Shown here: in pieces, positions 1 through 6,822 of the stretch
Layout of the letters: each line of letters begins with the position of its first letter
Numbering within the stretch: the stretch's first letter is position 1
Assembly: GCA_900752285.1 (NCBI GenBank)
Contig: CAADUW010000065.1
Coordinates: 1 to 9,131 of the forward strand
DNA: 9,131 nucleotides
Reading direction: 5' to 3'
Source: an uncultured Oscillospiraceae bacterium
Lineage (GTDB): Bacteria > Bacillota > Clostridia > Oscillospirales > Oscillospiraceae
Program-made: the position numbers and the translations under genes
Notes under the pieces: generated by a model
What the model saw: only the letters and a program-made list of their open reading frames with translations
Told to the model about the DNA's origin: nothing
Databases searched by the model: none

Positions 1-176
1 CCTGTTCCGAATCCAATATCCAGCACAACGGCATTTTCAGCTCTCATTATGGTCTGAAAAATGAACCCAAGTACCTTTTTATAACCGGCAAAAGGGTATG
101 TGTTTTCCTCATCAGAAATGCCGACAGTTTTGTCATAGCCATCAGCCCAAAGGTCGAACTCTATGTTGTTTAGCAT
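1..176 (-). CDS. class I SAM-dependent methyltransferase, N-terminal part (cut by window edge)
   Basis: This frame is not in the long-ORF set because it runs off the left edge; I read it from the reverse complement. About 59 residues are visible, beginning MLNNIEFDLWADGYDKTVG and ending with VLDIGFGTG at residues 51-59. The last stretch is the glycine-rich motif I that binds S-adenosylmethionine in Rossmann-fold class I methyltransferases. The opening FDxWAxxYD pattern is common in small clostridial and bacillar methyltransferases of this type. The substrate cannot be told, because the specificity half lies outside the window. I chose the ATG at 176 because GGGGGAAG sits just upstream and a promoter-like pair lies at 240-268. 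In-frame ATGs at 191 and 269 are alternatives, since the frame stays open to about position 340. The DNA is clearly more AT-rich than the genes to the right and uses ATA, AAA and GTA codons freely, which hints at a different origin. Confidence 0.75.
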   Translation of the reverse strand, partial: MLNNIEFDLWADGYDKTVGISDEENTYPFAGYKKVLGFIFQTIMRAENAVVLDIGFGT

Positions 177-239
177 ACTTACTTCCCCCATAAATACCGA
201 TTTGATAAATTCTTTTATTTTTCCATACAGGGAATCTTT

Positions 240-268
240 ATCATACCATATGGAACCCGGAATTTCCA
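240..268 (-). promoter_or_regulatory. possible promoter of the methyltransferase gene
   Basis: On the minus strand TGGAAA (263-268) and TATGAT (240-245) are separated by 17 bases, matching the sigma-A consensus at 4 and 5 of 6 positions. Transcription would start near 233 and give a leader of roughly 57 bases before the ATG at 176. If real, the longer in-frame ATG at 269 cannot be the start. The region is AT-rich, so chance matches are possible. Confidence 0.4.
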
Positions 269-310
269 TCCCCTTTTTGAATTTTTTCGGTGGAATGAAT
301 TTTGAGCCGC

Positions 311-358
311 AAAAAAACGAAAAAAGTGCTTGATTTTACTGGGCAGACAGGTTATAAT
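311..358 (+). promoter_or_regulatory. rpsT promoter with upstream A-tracts
   Basis: TTGATT (330-335) and a perfect TATAAT (353-358) are separated by exactly 17 bases. Two A-runs at 311-317 and 321-325 lie just upstream of the -35 box, where an UP element would contact the RNA polymerase alpha subunit. This fits a strong constitutive promoter for a ribosomal protein gene. The transcript would start near 365 and have a leader of about 32 bases. Confidence 0.85.
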
Positions 359-396
359 GTGAAACTGTATGAAATACTGCGCAAGGAGGTGGAACC

Positions 397-660
397 ATGC
401 CCAACATCAAGTCCTCTAAGAAGGATGTCCTGTCTTCCAAGATCGCCTACGAGAAGAACAAGGCCGATAAGTCCGCTCTGAAGACCTGCCTGAAGAAGTT
501 CGACGCCGCTGTTGCCGAGGGCAACAAGACCGAGGCCGCCAACGCCTACGCTCAGGCTGTGAAGGCTGTCGATCACGCAGCTGTCAAGGGTCTTCTGCAC
601 AAGAACAATGCTGCCCGGAAAAAGAGCAGCATGACTCTGAAGCTGAACAAGCTGGCCTGA
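397..660 (+). CDS. rpsT: 30S ribosomal protein S20
   Basis: The 87-residue product is a primary 16S rRNA-binding protein of the small ribosomal subunit, acting in the cytoplasm early in 30S assembly. The N-terminus MPNIKSSKKDVLSSKIAYEKN and the C-terminal Lys/Arg-rich helix (HKNNAARKKSSMTLKLNKLA) are typical of S20. The length matches the usual 85-90 residues. Composition is very rich in Lys and Ala with no hydrophobic segment, as expected for its helical bundle. The start is fixed by AAGGAGGT at 383-390, six bases before the ATG. The gene forms its own transcription unit, with a promoter at 330-358 and a hairpin terminator at 676-708, and sits upstream of recG. Codon use is biased toward GCC, AAG and CTG, as in the other highly expressed genes here. 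Confidence 0.97.
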   Translation: MPNIKSSKKDVLSSKIAYEKNKADKSALKTCLKKFDAAVAEGNKTEAANAYAQAVKAVDHAAVKGLLHKNNAARKKSSMTLKLNKLA

Positions 661-675
661 TTTCTCTGAAAATAT

Positions 676-708
676 CTCCTTCCGAGCGATGCTTGGAGGG
701 AGTTTTTT
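676..708 (+). terminator. rpsT intrinsic terminator
   Basis: CTCCTTCC (676-683) pairs with GGAGGGAG (695-702) through one G-U wobble. The stem continues inward with GAGC/GCTT around a GAT loop, giving about 12 base pairs in all. Six T residues follow at 703-708. It begins 15 bases after the rpsT stop codon. Confidence 0.9.
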
Positions 709-732
709 CATTATATGGACATTTTTGAAGCA

Positions 733-802
733 GCCGGCAGCGGGCGGGAAAGCGTGCCCCCGCGCGGAAATTCTCCCGGAGAAACGGGAGCCCGCTGCCG
801 GC
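733..802 (+). repeat. 13-bp perfect inverted repeat in the recG leader
   Basis: GCCGGCAGCGGGC at 733-745 is the exact reverse complement of GCCCGCTGCCGGC at 790-802. The 44 bases between the arms contain smaller self-complementary pieces, including TTCTC-CCG-GAGAA near 770-782. The right arm ends five bases before the recG Shine-Dalgarno sequence, so as RNA the stem could influence recG translation or mRNA stability. No T-tract follows, so it is not a standard terminator. The role is inference. Confidence 0.6.
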
Positions 803-820
803 CTGAGAAAGGAGGCTGCC

Positions 821-2869
821 ATGGCGCGTCTGTCGGATCCCATTACGGTCCTGCGGGGTGTGGGGCCTGCAAAGGCAAAACTTTTTGCCGCACTGAATAT
901 TTTTACGCTGGAAGATTTGATCTGCCACTACCCCAGAGGCTATGAGGACCGGACAAAGCTGGTGCCCGTCTGCGAGCTGGAGGCGGATAAGCCTGCCTGC
1001 TTCCGGGCGACGGTGATGAACACCCCCCGGACGAACCACATCCGGCAGGGGCTGGATCTGACCCGGGTGCAGGTGGCGGACACCACCGGGCGGCTGAGCC
1101 TGACCTTTTTCAACTCCAGATATGCGGCGGAAACCCTGCAGTACGGCTGCGAGTATGTGTTTTACGGCACCCTGACCGGAGACTATACCGCCTACGGTAT
1201 GACGAATCCGGTTTTTGAGGCACCGGATGCCAACGCCGTGACTACCCGCCGGGTGCTGCCGGTTTATCCCCTGACCGCGGGGCTGAACAATGCCGCAGTG
1301 CTTCGGGCCGTACAGCAGGCGCTGGCGGTCTGTGACCCGCCGGCGGAAATTCTGCCCCCGGACATCCGGGAGCGGTACGGAATCCTTCCGGCGGAGCGTG
1401 CCTATACCGCCATTCATGAGCCAAAGGACATGGAGGAGGCGGAGCAGGCCAAAAAGCGCCTGATTTTTGAAGAATTTTTCGTATTTTCCGCCGGACTGTC
1501 CCTCATGCGGGCGGCACGGGCGGAGAAAAAGACCGCGCCCTACCGGGATCTGGATCTGCAGCCGTTTTACGACGCTCTGCCCTTCACCCTGACAGGGGCC
1601 CAGCAGCGGGCCATTGCCGATATCTGCCGGGATCTGGGCAGCGGCGCACCCATGAACCGGCTGGTGCAGGGGGACGTGGGCAGCGGCAAGACCATGGTCG
1701 CCGCGGCGGCTGCCTATGCCGCCGTGAAGAACGGACGGCAGGCGGCGCTGATGGCACCTACGGAAATTCTGGCGGAGCAGCACTATGAATCTCTGGGCCG
1801 CCTGTTTGCCCCCCTGGGTATCCGGGTGGGCCTGCTCACCGGCTCCATGACACCGAAGGAAAAGCGAGCGGTGCGGGAAGCGCTGGAGAGCGGGGAAATT
1901 CAGGTGGCGGTGGGGACCCACGCCCTGATTTCCGACGCTACAAAATTTTCCGCCCTGGGACTGGTTATTACGGACGAGCAGCACCGTTTCGGCGTTGCCC
2001 AGCGGAGCCGCCTCAGCGCCAAGGGTGCGGACCCCCATTTGCTGGTCATGTCCGCGACCCCCATTCCCCGGACGCTGGCCCTGCTGATGTACGGGGATCT
2101 GGAGGTTTCCGTTCTGGACGAGCTGCCCCCCGGGCGGGAAACCGTAGACACCTTTCTGGTGGGGGAGAGCTACCGGGCGCGGATCAACGCCTTTATCCGC
2201 AAGCAGGTCGCCGAGGGACACCAGTGCTTCGTGGTCTGCCCGGCGGTGGAGGAAAACGACGCGCTGGACGTGAAATCCGCGTCCTTCTGGGCAGAGACCC
2301 TTCAGCAGACCGTGTTCCCCGATCTGCGGGTGGCGCTGCTCCACGGGCAGATGAAGGGCCCGGAGAAGGAAGCCGTCATGGGCGCCTTTGCCCGGGGCGA
2401 GGCGGACGTGCTGGTAGCGACCACGGTGATCGAGGTGGGAGTGGACGTGCCCAACGCCACCCTGATGGTCATTGAGGACGCGGACCGGTTCGGACTGAGT
2501 CAGCTCCACCAGCTGCGGGGCCGGGTGGGACGCGGCAGGGCGAAAAGCTACTGCATCCTCACCACCCATAATCGGAACCCGGATACGGTGCAGCGGCTGA
2601 AGGCCCTGTGCAAAACCAACGACGGCTTCCGCATTGCGGAAGAGGATCTGCGCCTGCGTGGGCCGGGCGACTTCTTCGGCTCCCGCCAGTCCGGACTTCC
2701 CGCCTTCCGGGTGGCGGATCTGAGCTTTGACATGGAGCTTCTGAAGCAGGCGCAGCAGGCGTCCAGAGAGTGGATCGAGCAGGAAGGTACTGCCGATACC
2801 CCGGAGGCCAACGCCCTGCGGACCCGCGTCGCCGCCCTCTTCACGAGAGCGGAAGGCACGATGAATTGA
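821..2869 (+). CDS. recG: ATP-dependent DNA helicase RecG
   Basis: RecG is a double-stranded DNA translocase of helicase superfamily 2. It remodels stalled replication forks and branch-migrates Holliday junctions and D-loops during recombinational repair. The 682-residue product has the family's usual length. An N-terminal wedge/OB region (about 1-250) contains RGVGPAKAKLF, VQVADTTGRLSLTFFN and VYPLTAGL. The motor core carries Walker A GDVGSGKT (284-291), Walker B-type DEQH (385-388), SATPIPRT (411-418) and motif VI QLRGRVGRG (564-572). The C-terminal DLRLRGPGDFFGSRQSG is the RecG signature region. I chose the ATG at 821 because AAAGGAGG lies at 808-815 and the protein then begins MARLSDPITVLRGVG. 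A longer in-frame ATG at 689 lies inside the rpsT terminator and is unlikely. No clear promoter was found between the rpsT terminator and the gene. The stop codon is 37 bp from the next gene. Confidence 0.96.
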   Translation: MARLSDPITVLRGVGPAKAKLFAALNIFTLEDLICHYPRGYEDRTKLVPVCELEADKPACFRATVMNTPRTNHIRQGLDLTRVQVADTTGRLSLTFFNSRYAAETLQYGCEYVFYGTLTGDYTAYGMTNPVFEAPDANAVTTRRVLPVYPLTAGLNNAAVLRAVQQALAVCDPPAEILPPDIRERYGILPAERAYTAIHEPKDMEEAEQAKKRLIFEEFFVFSAGLSLMRAARAEKKTAPYRDLDLQPFYDALPFTLTGAQQRAIADICRDLGSGAPMNRLVQGDVGSGKTMVAAAAAYAAVKNGRQAALMAPTEILAEQHYESLGRLFAPLGIRVGLLTGSMTPKEKRAVREALESGEIQVAVGTHALISDATKFSALGLVITDEQHRFGVAQRSRLSAKGADPHLLVMSATPIPRTLALLMYGDLEVSVLDELPPGRETVDTFLVGESYRARINAFIRKQVAEGHQCFVVCPAVEENDALDVKSASFWAETLQQTVFPDLRVALLHGQMKGPEKEAVMGAFARGEADVLVATTVIEVGVDVPNATLMVIEDADRFGLSQLHQLRGRVGRGRAKSYCILTTHNRNPDTVQRLKALCKTNDGFRIAEEDLRLRGPGDFFGSRQSGLPAFRVADLSFDMELLKQAQQASREWIEQEGTADTPEANALRTRVAALFTRAEGTMN

Positions 2870-2906
2870 AGAAATTTTACCCATCCCTCTGGAGAAAGGA
2901 AACCTT

Positions 2907-3812
2907 ATGAAGAAACGGATTGTGTGGATGCTCGTACTGGCGCTTCTGCTGCCTGCCCTCGTCACCGTGTCGGCGGCGGAGGATGTGTCCGGAATCGTGG
3001 GAAATTTTACATGGACGCTGGAGGGGGACACTCTGACCATCGACGGCAGCGGCGCCATGGAGGACTTTGACGAGGATACGCCCTGGCTGCCCTATGCGCC
3101 CCAGATCAAAAAGGTGGTGTTCACCGGCGGCGTGACCTATGTGGCGGCCAATGCCTTCGCCGACTTCGATTCCATTACGGAGGTGGACTTCGGCGACGCC
3201 ATGTATGAGCTGGGCACAAGAAGCTTTTACAGCTGCGACGGCCTGACGGAGCTGTACCTGCCTGCCAGCTTCAAGGTGTTCGGAGAGGATTCTCTCCGCG
3301 CCTGCTCCCATCTGACCGCCATTCACTGCGAGGGACGCTTCCCCTCCTTCCGGCTGAACAGTCTCTGGGATACTTACGCAAAGATCTATTACCCGGCGGA
3401 TAAGCCCTGGTCCGTGGATCTGATCGCCCAGCTGGAGGAGGCCTTCCACGGGCGCATTGAGTTCCTGGCTTCCGACGGTTCGGACCCCTATACCCCCACG
3501 GAGGCTGCGGAGGCCACCACGGAAGCGACCACGGAGGCAACGACGGAAGCAACCACGGTTCCCACCACCGCCCCTGCCACTGAGGCGACTACGGAACCGG
3601 CCACCGTGCCCACCACTGTCCCGGAGACTACCCGGCCGGCCACCACGGCAGAGCCGGAAACCGTGCCGGAGACCCAACCGGAGCAGCCGCAGACAAAGCA
3701 TAACACCACGCTGGTGGTTATCGTGGCGGCGGCAGTCATGCTGCTTTCCGCCTCCGGTGCAGTCACGCTGATTCTGAAGGCCCGCCGCGGCGGCAAATAT
3801 CTGGACGACTGA
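2907..3812 (+). CDS. secreted BspA-like leucine-rich-repeat protein with Thr-rich stalk and C-terminal membrane anchor
   Basis: This 301-residue protein has three visible parts. Residues 1-24 form a signal peptide: MKKR, a hydrophobic core, and a VSAA cleavage site. Residues 25-190 resemble the BspA/LRR_5 type of leucine-rich repeat, with the common opening pattern FTWTLEGDTLTIDGSGAM followed by repeat-like units such as KKVVFTGGVTYVAANAFADF and LTELYLPASFKVFGEDSL. Residues 196-266 are a Thr/Glu/Pro/Ala stalk with tandem ATTE units, and residues 269-290 are a hydrophobic transmembrane segment followed by KARRGGKYLDD. The predicted topology places the repeat domain outside the cell with a short cytoplasmic tail. 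No LPxTG sortase motif is present, so membrane anchoring is likely. The start is supported by AAAGGA at 2895-2900. It is probably co-transcribed with recG, although the functions are unrelated. The ligand is unknown; such domains often act in adhesion or protein binding. Confidence 0.8.
   Translation: MKKRIVWMLVLALLLPALVTVSAAEDVSGIVGNFTWTLEGDTLTIDGSGAMEDFDEDTPWLPYAPQIKKVVFTGGVTYVAANAFADFDSITEVDFGDAMYELGTRSFYSCDGLTELYLPASFKVFGEDSLRACSHLTAIHCEGRFPSFRLNSLWDTYAKIYYPADKPWSVDLIAQLEEAFHGRIEFLASDGSDPYTPTEAAEATTEATTEATTEATTVPTTAPATEATTEPATVPTTVPETTRPATTAEPETVPETQPEQPQTKHNTTLVVIVAAAVMLLSASGAVTLILKARRGGKYLDD
3513..3560 (+). repeat. four tandem 12-bp units encoding ATTE/ATTV
   Basis: Four consecutive 12-base units encode Ala-Thr-Thr-Glu three times and then Ala-Thr-Thr-Val, at residues 203-218 of the leucine-rich-repeat protein. 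The units differ mainly at third codon positions. Related ATE and TTEP units follow in the rest of the stalk. Such tracts can change length by replication slippage in frame, altering stalk length. Confidence 0.8.
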
Positions 3813-4046
3813 CGGCAGGCCATCCCGTGCCGGACTGGCTCGGAATGACTTGTAACCGGTGACAATTTCTTTCCAAAAGGAGCCTTTCTGAGCTGGTGAC
3901 GTCGGTCACCGGCGTGGGAATCCCCCCGGTCGGATGGAATCACGGAACGAACGCATTCGCAGGGGCGGCACATGGGACGGCATTCGATCGTGGGACACCG
4001 GTTCGGTCCGAAGCTGCTTTTATTGTCATAAGACAGGGGGTACATA
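3813..4046. other. gene-free gap with competing inverted repeats
   Basis: I see no convincing gene or U-tailed terminator in these 234 bases. A strong hairpin is possible at 3892-3913: GCTGGTGAC pairs with GTCACCGGC around a GTCG loop, nine pairs with one G-U. The same right arm could instead pair with CCGGTGAC at 3856-3863, so the two structures exclude each other. This could be an RNA switch, or the GGTGAC-N4-GTCACC dyad (3895-3910) could be a protein operator. A GTG with a weak upstream AAAAGGAG opens a frame at 3896, but it runs 236 bases into the next gene in another frame and looks spurious. Confidence 0.45.
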
Positions 4047-4910
4047 ATGGAATACACCTGCGTTTCCCAAAAGGGCGGCAGGCTTTCTTCGGTTCTGCGG
4101 CAGGAAATGGGACTTTCCACAGGGCTGATGAACCGGCTCAAGTGGCGTTCCGCCCTTCTGGTCAATGGGGAGGCTGTCCGCACGGATCACCCGGTGGCTC
4201 CCGGAGATACGGTCACCGTGGTCATGGAAGAGGAAGCTCCGGCATACCCGGCGGAGGATGTTCCCCTGACGATCCTTTATGAGGATGATTTTCTTCTGGC
4301 CGTGGATAAGCCCCGGGGAATGCTCATTCACCCATCCTCCGCCCGGAATACCGGGACTCTCGCCAACGCCGTGGCGGGGTACTATCTGCGCCGGGGAACG
4401 CCCGGGGCGTTTCACCCCCTGACCCGGCTGGACCGGGATACCTTCGGCGTGGTGCTCATTGCCAAAAACAGCTTTGCCTGTGCCCGGCTTCAGCGGACCC
4501 ATCCGAAAAAGACCTACCACGCACTGACCTTCGGCGCACCGGAGGAGGACGGCGGCGTCATTGACGCACCCATTGCCCGGAAGGAGCTGCCCAGTCTGCT
4601 GCGGGAGATCCGCCCGGACGGCAAGCCATCGGTGACGGAGTACCGGGTGCTGTGCCGGGGAGAAAAGACGGCACGGCTTGCTCTGAACCCGGTCACGGGC
4701 CGGACCCACCAGCTGCGGCTCCACTGCGCGTACAGGGGCTTTCCCATTGTGGGGGACCCCCAGTACGGCACCCCCGCCGCCGTTGCCATGGGCAGCGCCA
4801 TGGGGGTGCAGGGCCAGCAGCTCTGCGCCCGGCAGATCGGGTTTCCGCACCCCGTCACGGGGGAATACCTTGTGATCACGTCCCGAATGGACGTGCCGGA
4901 CCCGGTGTGA
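4047..4910 (+). CDS. RluA-family RNA pseudouridine synthase
   Basis: Members of this family isomerise specific uridines to pseudouridine in rRNA or tRNA in the cytoplasm. The 287-residue product has an N-terminal S4-like RNA-binding segment (about 12-58, from RLSSVLRQE to VAPGDTVTV). The catalytic domain follows, with the conserved opening LYEDDFLLAVDKPRGMLIHP (78-97). The catalytic motif is PLTRLDRDTFGV (124-135), where D129 is the expected nucleophile. GRTHQLRLH (218-226) is the second hallmark of the family. The usual HRLD is TRLD here, which the family tolerates. The start is limited by an in-frame TAA at 4029-4031, and GGGGG (4036-4040) is a weak ribosome binding site six bases before the ATG. 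The target site cannot be told from sequence alone; RluD-like 23S rRNA modification is one possibility. Terminator evidence is weak: only an A/T hairpin at 4915-4927 followed by T residues. Confidence 0.92.
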   Translation: MEYTCVSQKGGRLSSVLRQEMGLSTGLMNRLKWRSALLVNGEAVRTDHPVAPGDTVTVVMEEEAPAYPAEDVPLTILYEDDFLLAVDKPRGMLIHPSSARNTGTLANAVAGYYLRRGTPGAFHPLTRLDRDTFGVVLIAKNSFACARLQRTHPKKTYHALTFGAPEEDGGVIDAPIARKELPSLLREIRPDGKPSVTEYRVLCRGEKTARLALNPVTGRTHQLRLHCAYRGFPIVGDPQYGTPAAVAMGSAMGVQGQQLCARQIGFPHPVTGEYLVITSRMDVPDPV

Positions 4911-4920
4911 GCGGATATTT

Positions 4921-4972
4921 TCAATATTTTTTGGAAAAAATACTTGCAAAATCAAATTCCATCCATTATAAT
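4921..4972 (+). promoter_or_regulatory. rpsB-tsf promoter with UP-element-like sequence
   Basis: TTGCAA (4944-4949) and a perfect TATAAT (4967-4972) are spaced by 17 bases. Immediately upstream, AATATTTTTTGGAAAAAA (4923-4940) closely follows the UP-element pattern of A/T, T-run, short gap and A-run at the expected place. This predicts a very strong promoter, fitting a ribosomal protein operon. Transcription should start near 4980, giving a leader of about 120 bases. Confidence 0.87.
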
Positions 4973-4979
4973 TGTACCC

Positions 4980-5100
4980 CGTGGGTCTGTGCCCACGAAG
5001 AAACCACACACCCGGGGATCGCGTACCCGAGTGCCCCGTCCGGGGCGGGCTGCGCGGGATGATCGGGGTGGAGGAAACGAACAAAAGGAGAAATGTAAAC
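4980..5100 (+). promoter_or_regulatory. structured 5' leader of rpsB mRNA
   Basis: The predicted transcript begins with a hairpin: CGTGGG (4980-4985) pairs with CCCACG (4992-4997). A second hairpin is GCCCC-GTCC-GGGGC (5033-5046), flanked by further possible pairs CCC (5026-5028) with GGG (5047-5049), GCG (5021-5023) with CGC, and GATC (5017-5020) with GATC (5061-5064). Ribosomal operons often carry leaders bound by one of their own proteins, and S2 feedback is known in some bacteria. S2 or another factor binding here is inference. The ribosome binding site AAAGGAG lies at 5084-5090. Confidence 0.4.
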
Positions 5101-5835
5101 ATGGCTGTCGTATCTATGAAACAACTGCTGGAGGCCGGCGTTCACTTCGGTCACCAGACCCGCCGCTGGAACCCCAAAATGGCTCCCTACATCTACACGG
5201 AGCGGAACGGGATCTACATCATCGACCTGCAGAAGACCGTGAAGAAGCTGGAGGAGGCTTACAACTTCGTCCGTGACACCTCCGCCAATGGCGGCAACAT
5301 CCTGTTCGTCGGCACCAAGAAGCAGGCACAGGACGCCATCCGCGAGGAAGCGGCCCGCTGCGGCGGTTACTATGTCAACGCCCGTTGGCTCGGCGGCATG
5401 CTGACCAACTTCCGCACCATGCGGACCCGTATCGAACGTCTGACCCAGCTGCGGAAGATGGAAGAGGACGGCACCTTCGCCATGCTGCCCAAGAAGGAAG
5501 TCATCAAGCATCAGGCCGAGATCGAGAAGCTGGAGAAGTATCTGGGCGGCGTGAAGGAAATGAAGAAGCTGCCTGCCGCTCTGTTTATTGTTGACCCCCG
5601 CAAGGAGCGCAACGCCATTGCCGAGGCCCGCAAGCTGAATATCCCCATCGTGGCCATCGTGGATACCAACTGCGATCCCGACGAGATCGATTACGTGATT
5701 CCCGGCAACGATGACGCCATCCGCGCCATCCGCCTGATCGCCGCCGCCATGGCAAACGCCGCCATCGAAGGCCGTCAGGGTGAGGACGCCGCCGCTGCCG
5801 AGGCTCCTGCTGCCGAGGCTGCTCAGGCTGAATAA
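5101..5835 (+). CDS. rpsB: 30S ribosomal protein S2
   Basis: S2 binds late to the 30S subunit on the solvent side, joining head and body near the mRNA exit. The 244-residue product starts [20 protein letters not shown], and [21 protein letters not shown] and [13 protein letters not shown] follow as in the family. [13 protein letters not shown] (residues 97-109) and [19 protein letters not shown] are further S2 hallmarks. The C-terminus is an Ala/Glu tail (about 224-244), which varies between species. The frame stays open upstream through the leader, but the ATG at 5101 is the start because it gives the canonical N-terminus and AAAGGAG lies ten bases upstream. tsf begins 25 bp after the stop, the near-universal rpsB-tsf pairing. 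Confidence 0.97.
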   Translation: MAVVSMKQLLEAGVHFGHQTRRWNPKMAPYIYTERNGIYIIDLQKTVKKLEEAYNFVRDTSANGGNILFVGTKKQAQDAIREEAARCGGYYVNARWLGGMLTNFRTMRTRIERLTQLRKMEEDGTFAMLPKKEVIKHQAEIEKLEKYLGGVKEMKKLPAALFIVDPRKERNAIAEARKLNIPIVAIVDTNCDPDEIDYVIPGNDDAIRAIRLIAAAMANAAIEGRQGEDAAAAEAPAAEAAQAE

Positions 5836-5860
5836 TTCCGCTTTTTAGGAGGATACGAAA

Positions 5861-6796
5861 ATGGCTTTTACCGCTCAGGATGTTAAGAAGCTTCGTGAAA
5901 TGACCAACGTCGGCATGATGGACTGCAAGAAGGCCCTTCAGGCTACCGACGGCGACATGGACAAGGCTGTTGACTGGCTCCGGGAAAAGGGTCTGGCCAA
6001 GGCCGCCAAGAAGGCTGACCGCATTGCTGCCGAGGGCATGGCTTACGCCACCGTGTGCCCCGAGTGCGGCGTGGGCGCCATCGTGGAAGTCAACTGCGAG
6101 ACCGACTTCTGCGCCAACTCCGCTCCCTTCCGTGCTTTCGTGAAGGATCTGGCTGCCGTTGTCATCAAGGACAACCCCGCAGACGTGGCTGCCCTGATGG
6201 AGTGCAACTATCCCGGCACCGAGCTGACCGTCGCCGGCATTCTGCCCGAGAAGGTTATGGCCATCGGTGAGAACCTGCAGATCCGCCGGTTCGGCCGGTT
6301 CGACAAGAATGTTTCCGTGGCTTATGTCCACGCCGGCGGCTCCCACGGCGTTCTGGTGAACCTGTCCGTGGAGGGTGATGCAGACGTCACCGAGATCGGC
6401 AAGAACGTGGCCATGCAGATCGCTGCCATGAGCCCCAAGTACTGGGACAAGTCTCTGGTTCCCCAGGACGTGGTTGCCCACGAGATGGAGGTTCAGGTCG
6501 CGCTGATGGACAACGATCCCAAGATGGCTTCCAAGCCCGCTCAGGTCAAGGAGAAGATCGCTGCCGGTAAGCTGAATGCGTTCTATAAGGAAATCTGCCT
6601 GCTGCAGCAGGACTTCGTCCGCGGTGACCTGTTCCAGGGCAGCGTGGAGGGCTACATTGCCGACGCCGGCAAGAAGCTGGGCGCAAAGGTTGCCTTTGTG
6701 GACGCCATTCACTACGTCCGCGGCGAGGGCATCGAGAAGAAGGTCGATGACTTCGCAGCCGAGGTTGCCGCGCAGATCGCCGGTGCTCAGAAGTAA
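5861..6796 (+). CDS. tsf: translation elongation factor Ts
   Basis: EF-Ts is the guanine-nucleotide exchange factor that releases GDP from EF-Tu so it can reload with GTP. The 311-residue product begins with the UBA-like domain (about 1-50), containing DVKKLREMTNVGMMDCKKAL. The core follows with the EF-Ts signature EVNCETDF (76-83). The C-terminal helix region around GEGIEKKVDDFAAEVAAQI is also typical. TAGGAGG at 5846-5852 sits eight bases before the ATG. An unusual feature is CPEC at residues 66-69 just before the signature, with further cysteines at 79 and 84. In many Firmicutes pyrH and frr follow tsf; here a strong terminator closes the operon immediately. Confidence 0.97.
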   Translation: MAFTAQDVKKLREMTNVGMMDCKKALQATDGDMDKAVDWLREKGLAKAAKKADRIAAEGMAYATVCPECGVGAIVEVNCETDFCANSAPFRAFVKDLAAVVIKDNPADVAALMECNYPGTELTVAGILPEKVMAIGENLQIRRFGRFDKNVSVAYVHAGGSHGVLVNLSVEGDADVTEIGKNVAMQIAAMSPKYWDKSLVPQDVVAHEMEVQVALMDNDPKMASKPAQVKEKIAAGKLNAFYKEICLLQQDFVRGDLFQGSVEGYIADAGKKLGAKVAFVDAIHYVRGEGIEKKVDDFAAEVAAQIAGAQK

Positions 6797-6822
6797 GCTT
6801 TCCTGATTTCTGAACAAATTGT

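Noticed and set aside
584..3058. 824-residue open frame on the minus strand opposite recG
   Set aside because: It lies antisense to a full-length recG with all helicase motifs, has low-complexity His/Gly/Arg-rich composition and no recognisable domain; it results from the GC-rich codon bias of recG.
3896..4282. GTG-started frame of 128 residues before and into the pseudouridine synthase
   Set aside because: It overlaps a well-supported gene by 236 bases in another frame, starts inside a hairpin and its product has no recognisable features.
4915..4932. ATATT-TTC-AATAT hairpin followed by six T residues after the pseudouridine synthase gene
   Set aside because: The stem has only five A/T pairs, too weak for an intrinsic terminator, and the sequence is better explained as the UP element of the rpsB promoter.
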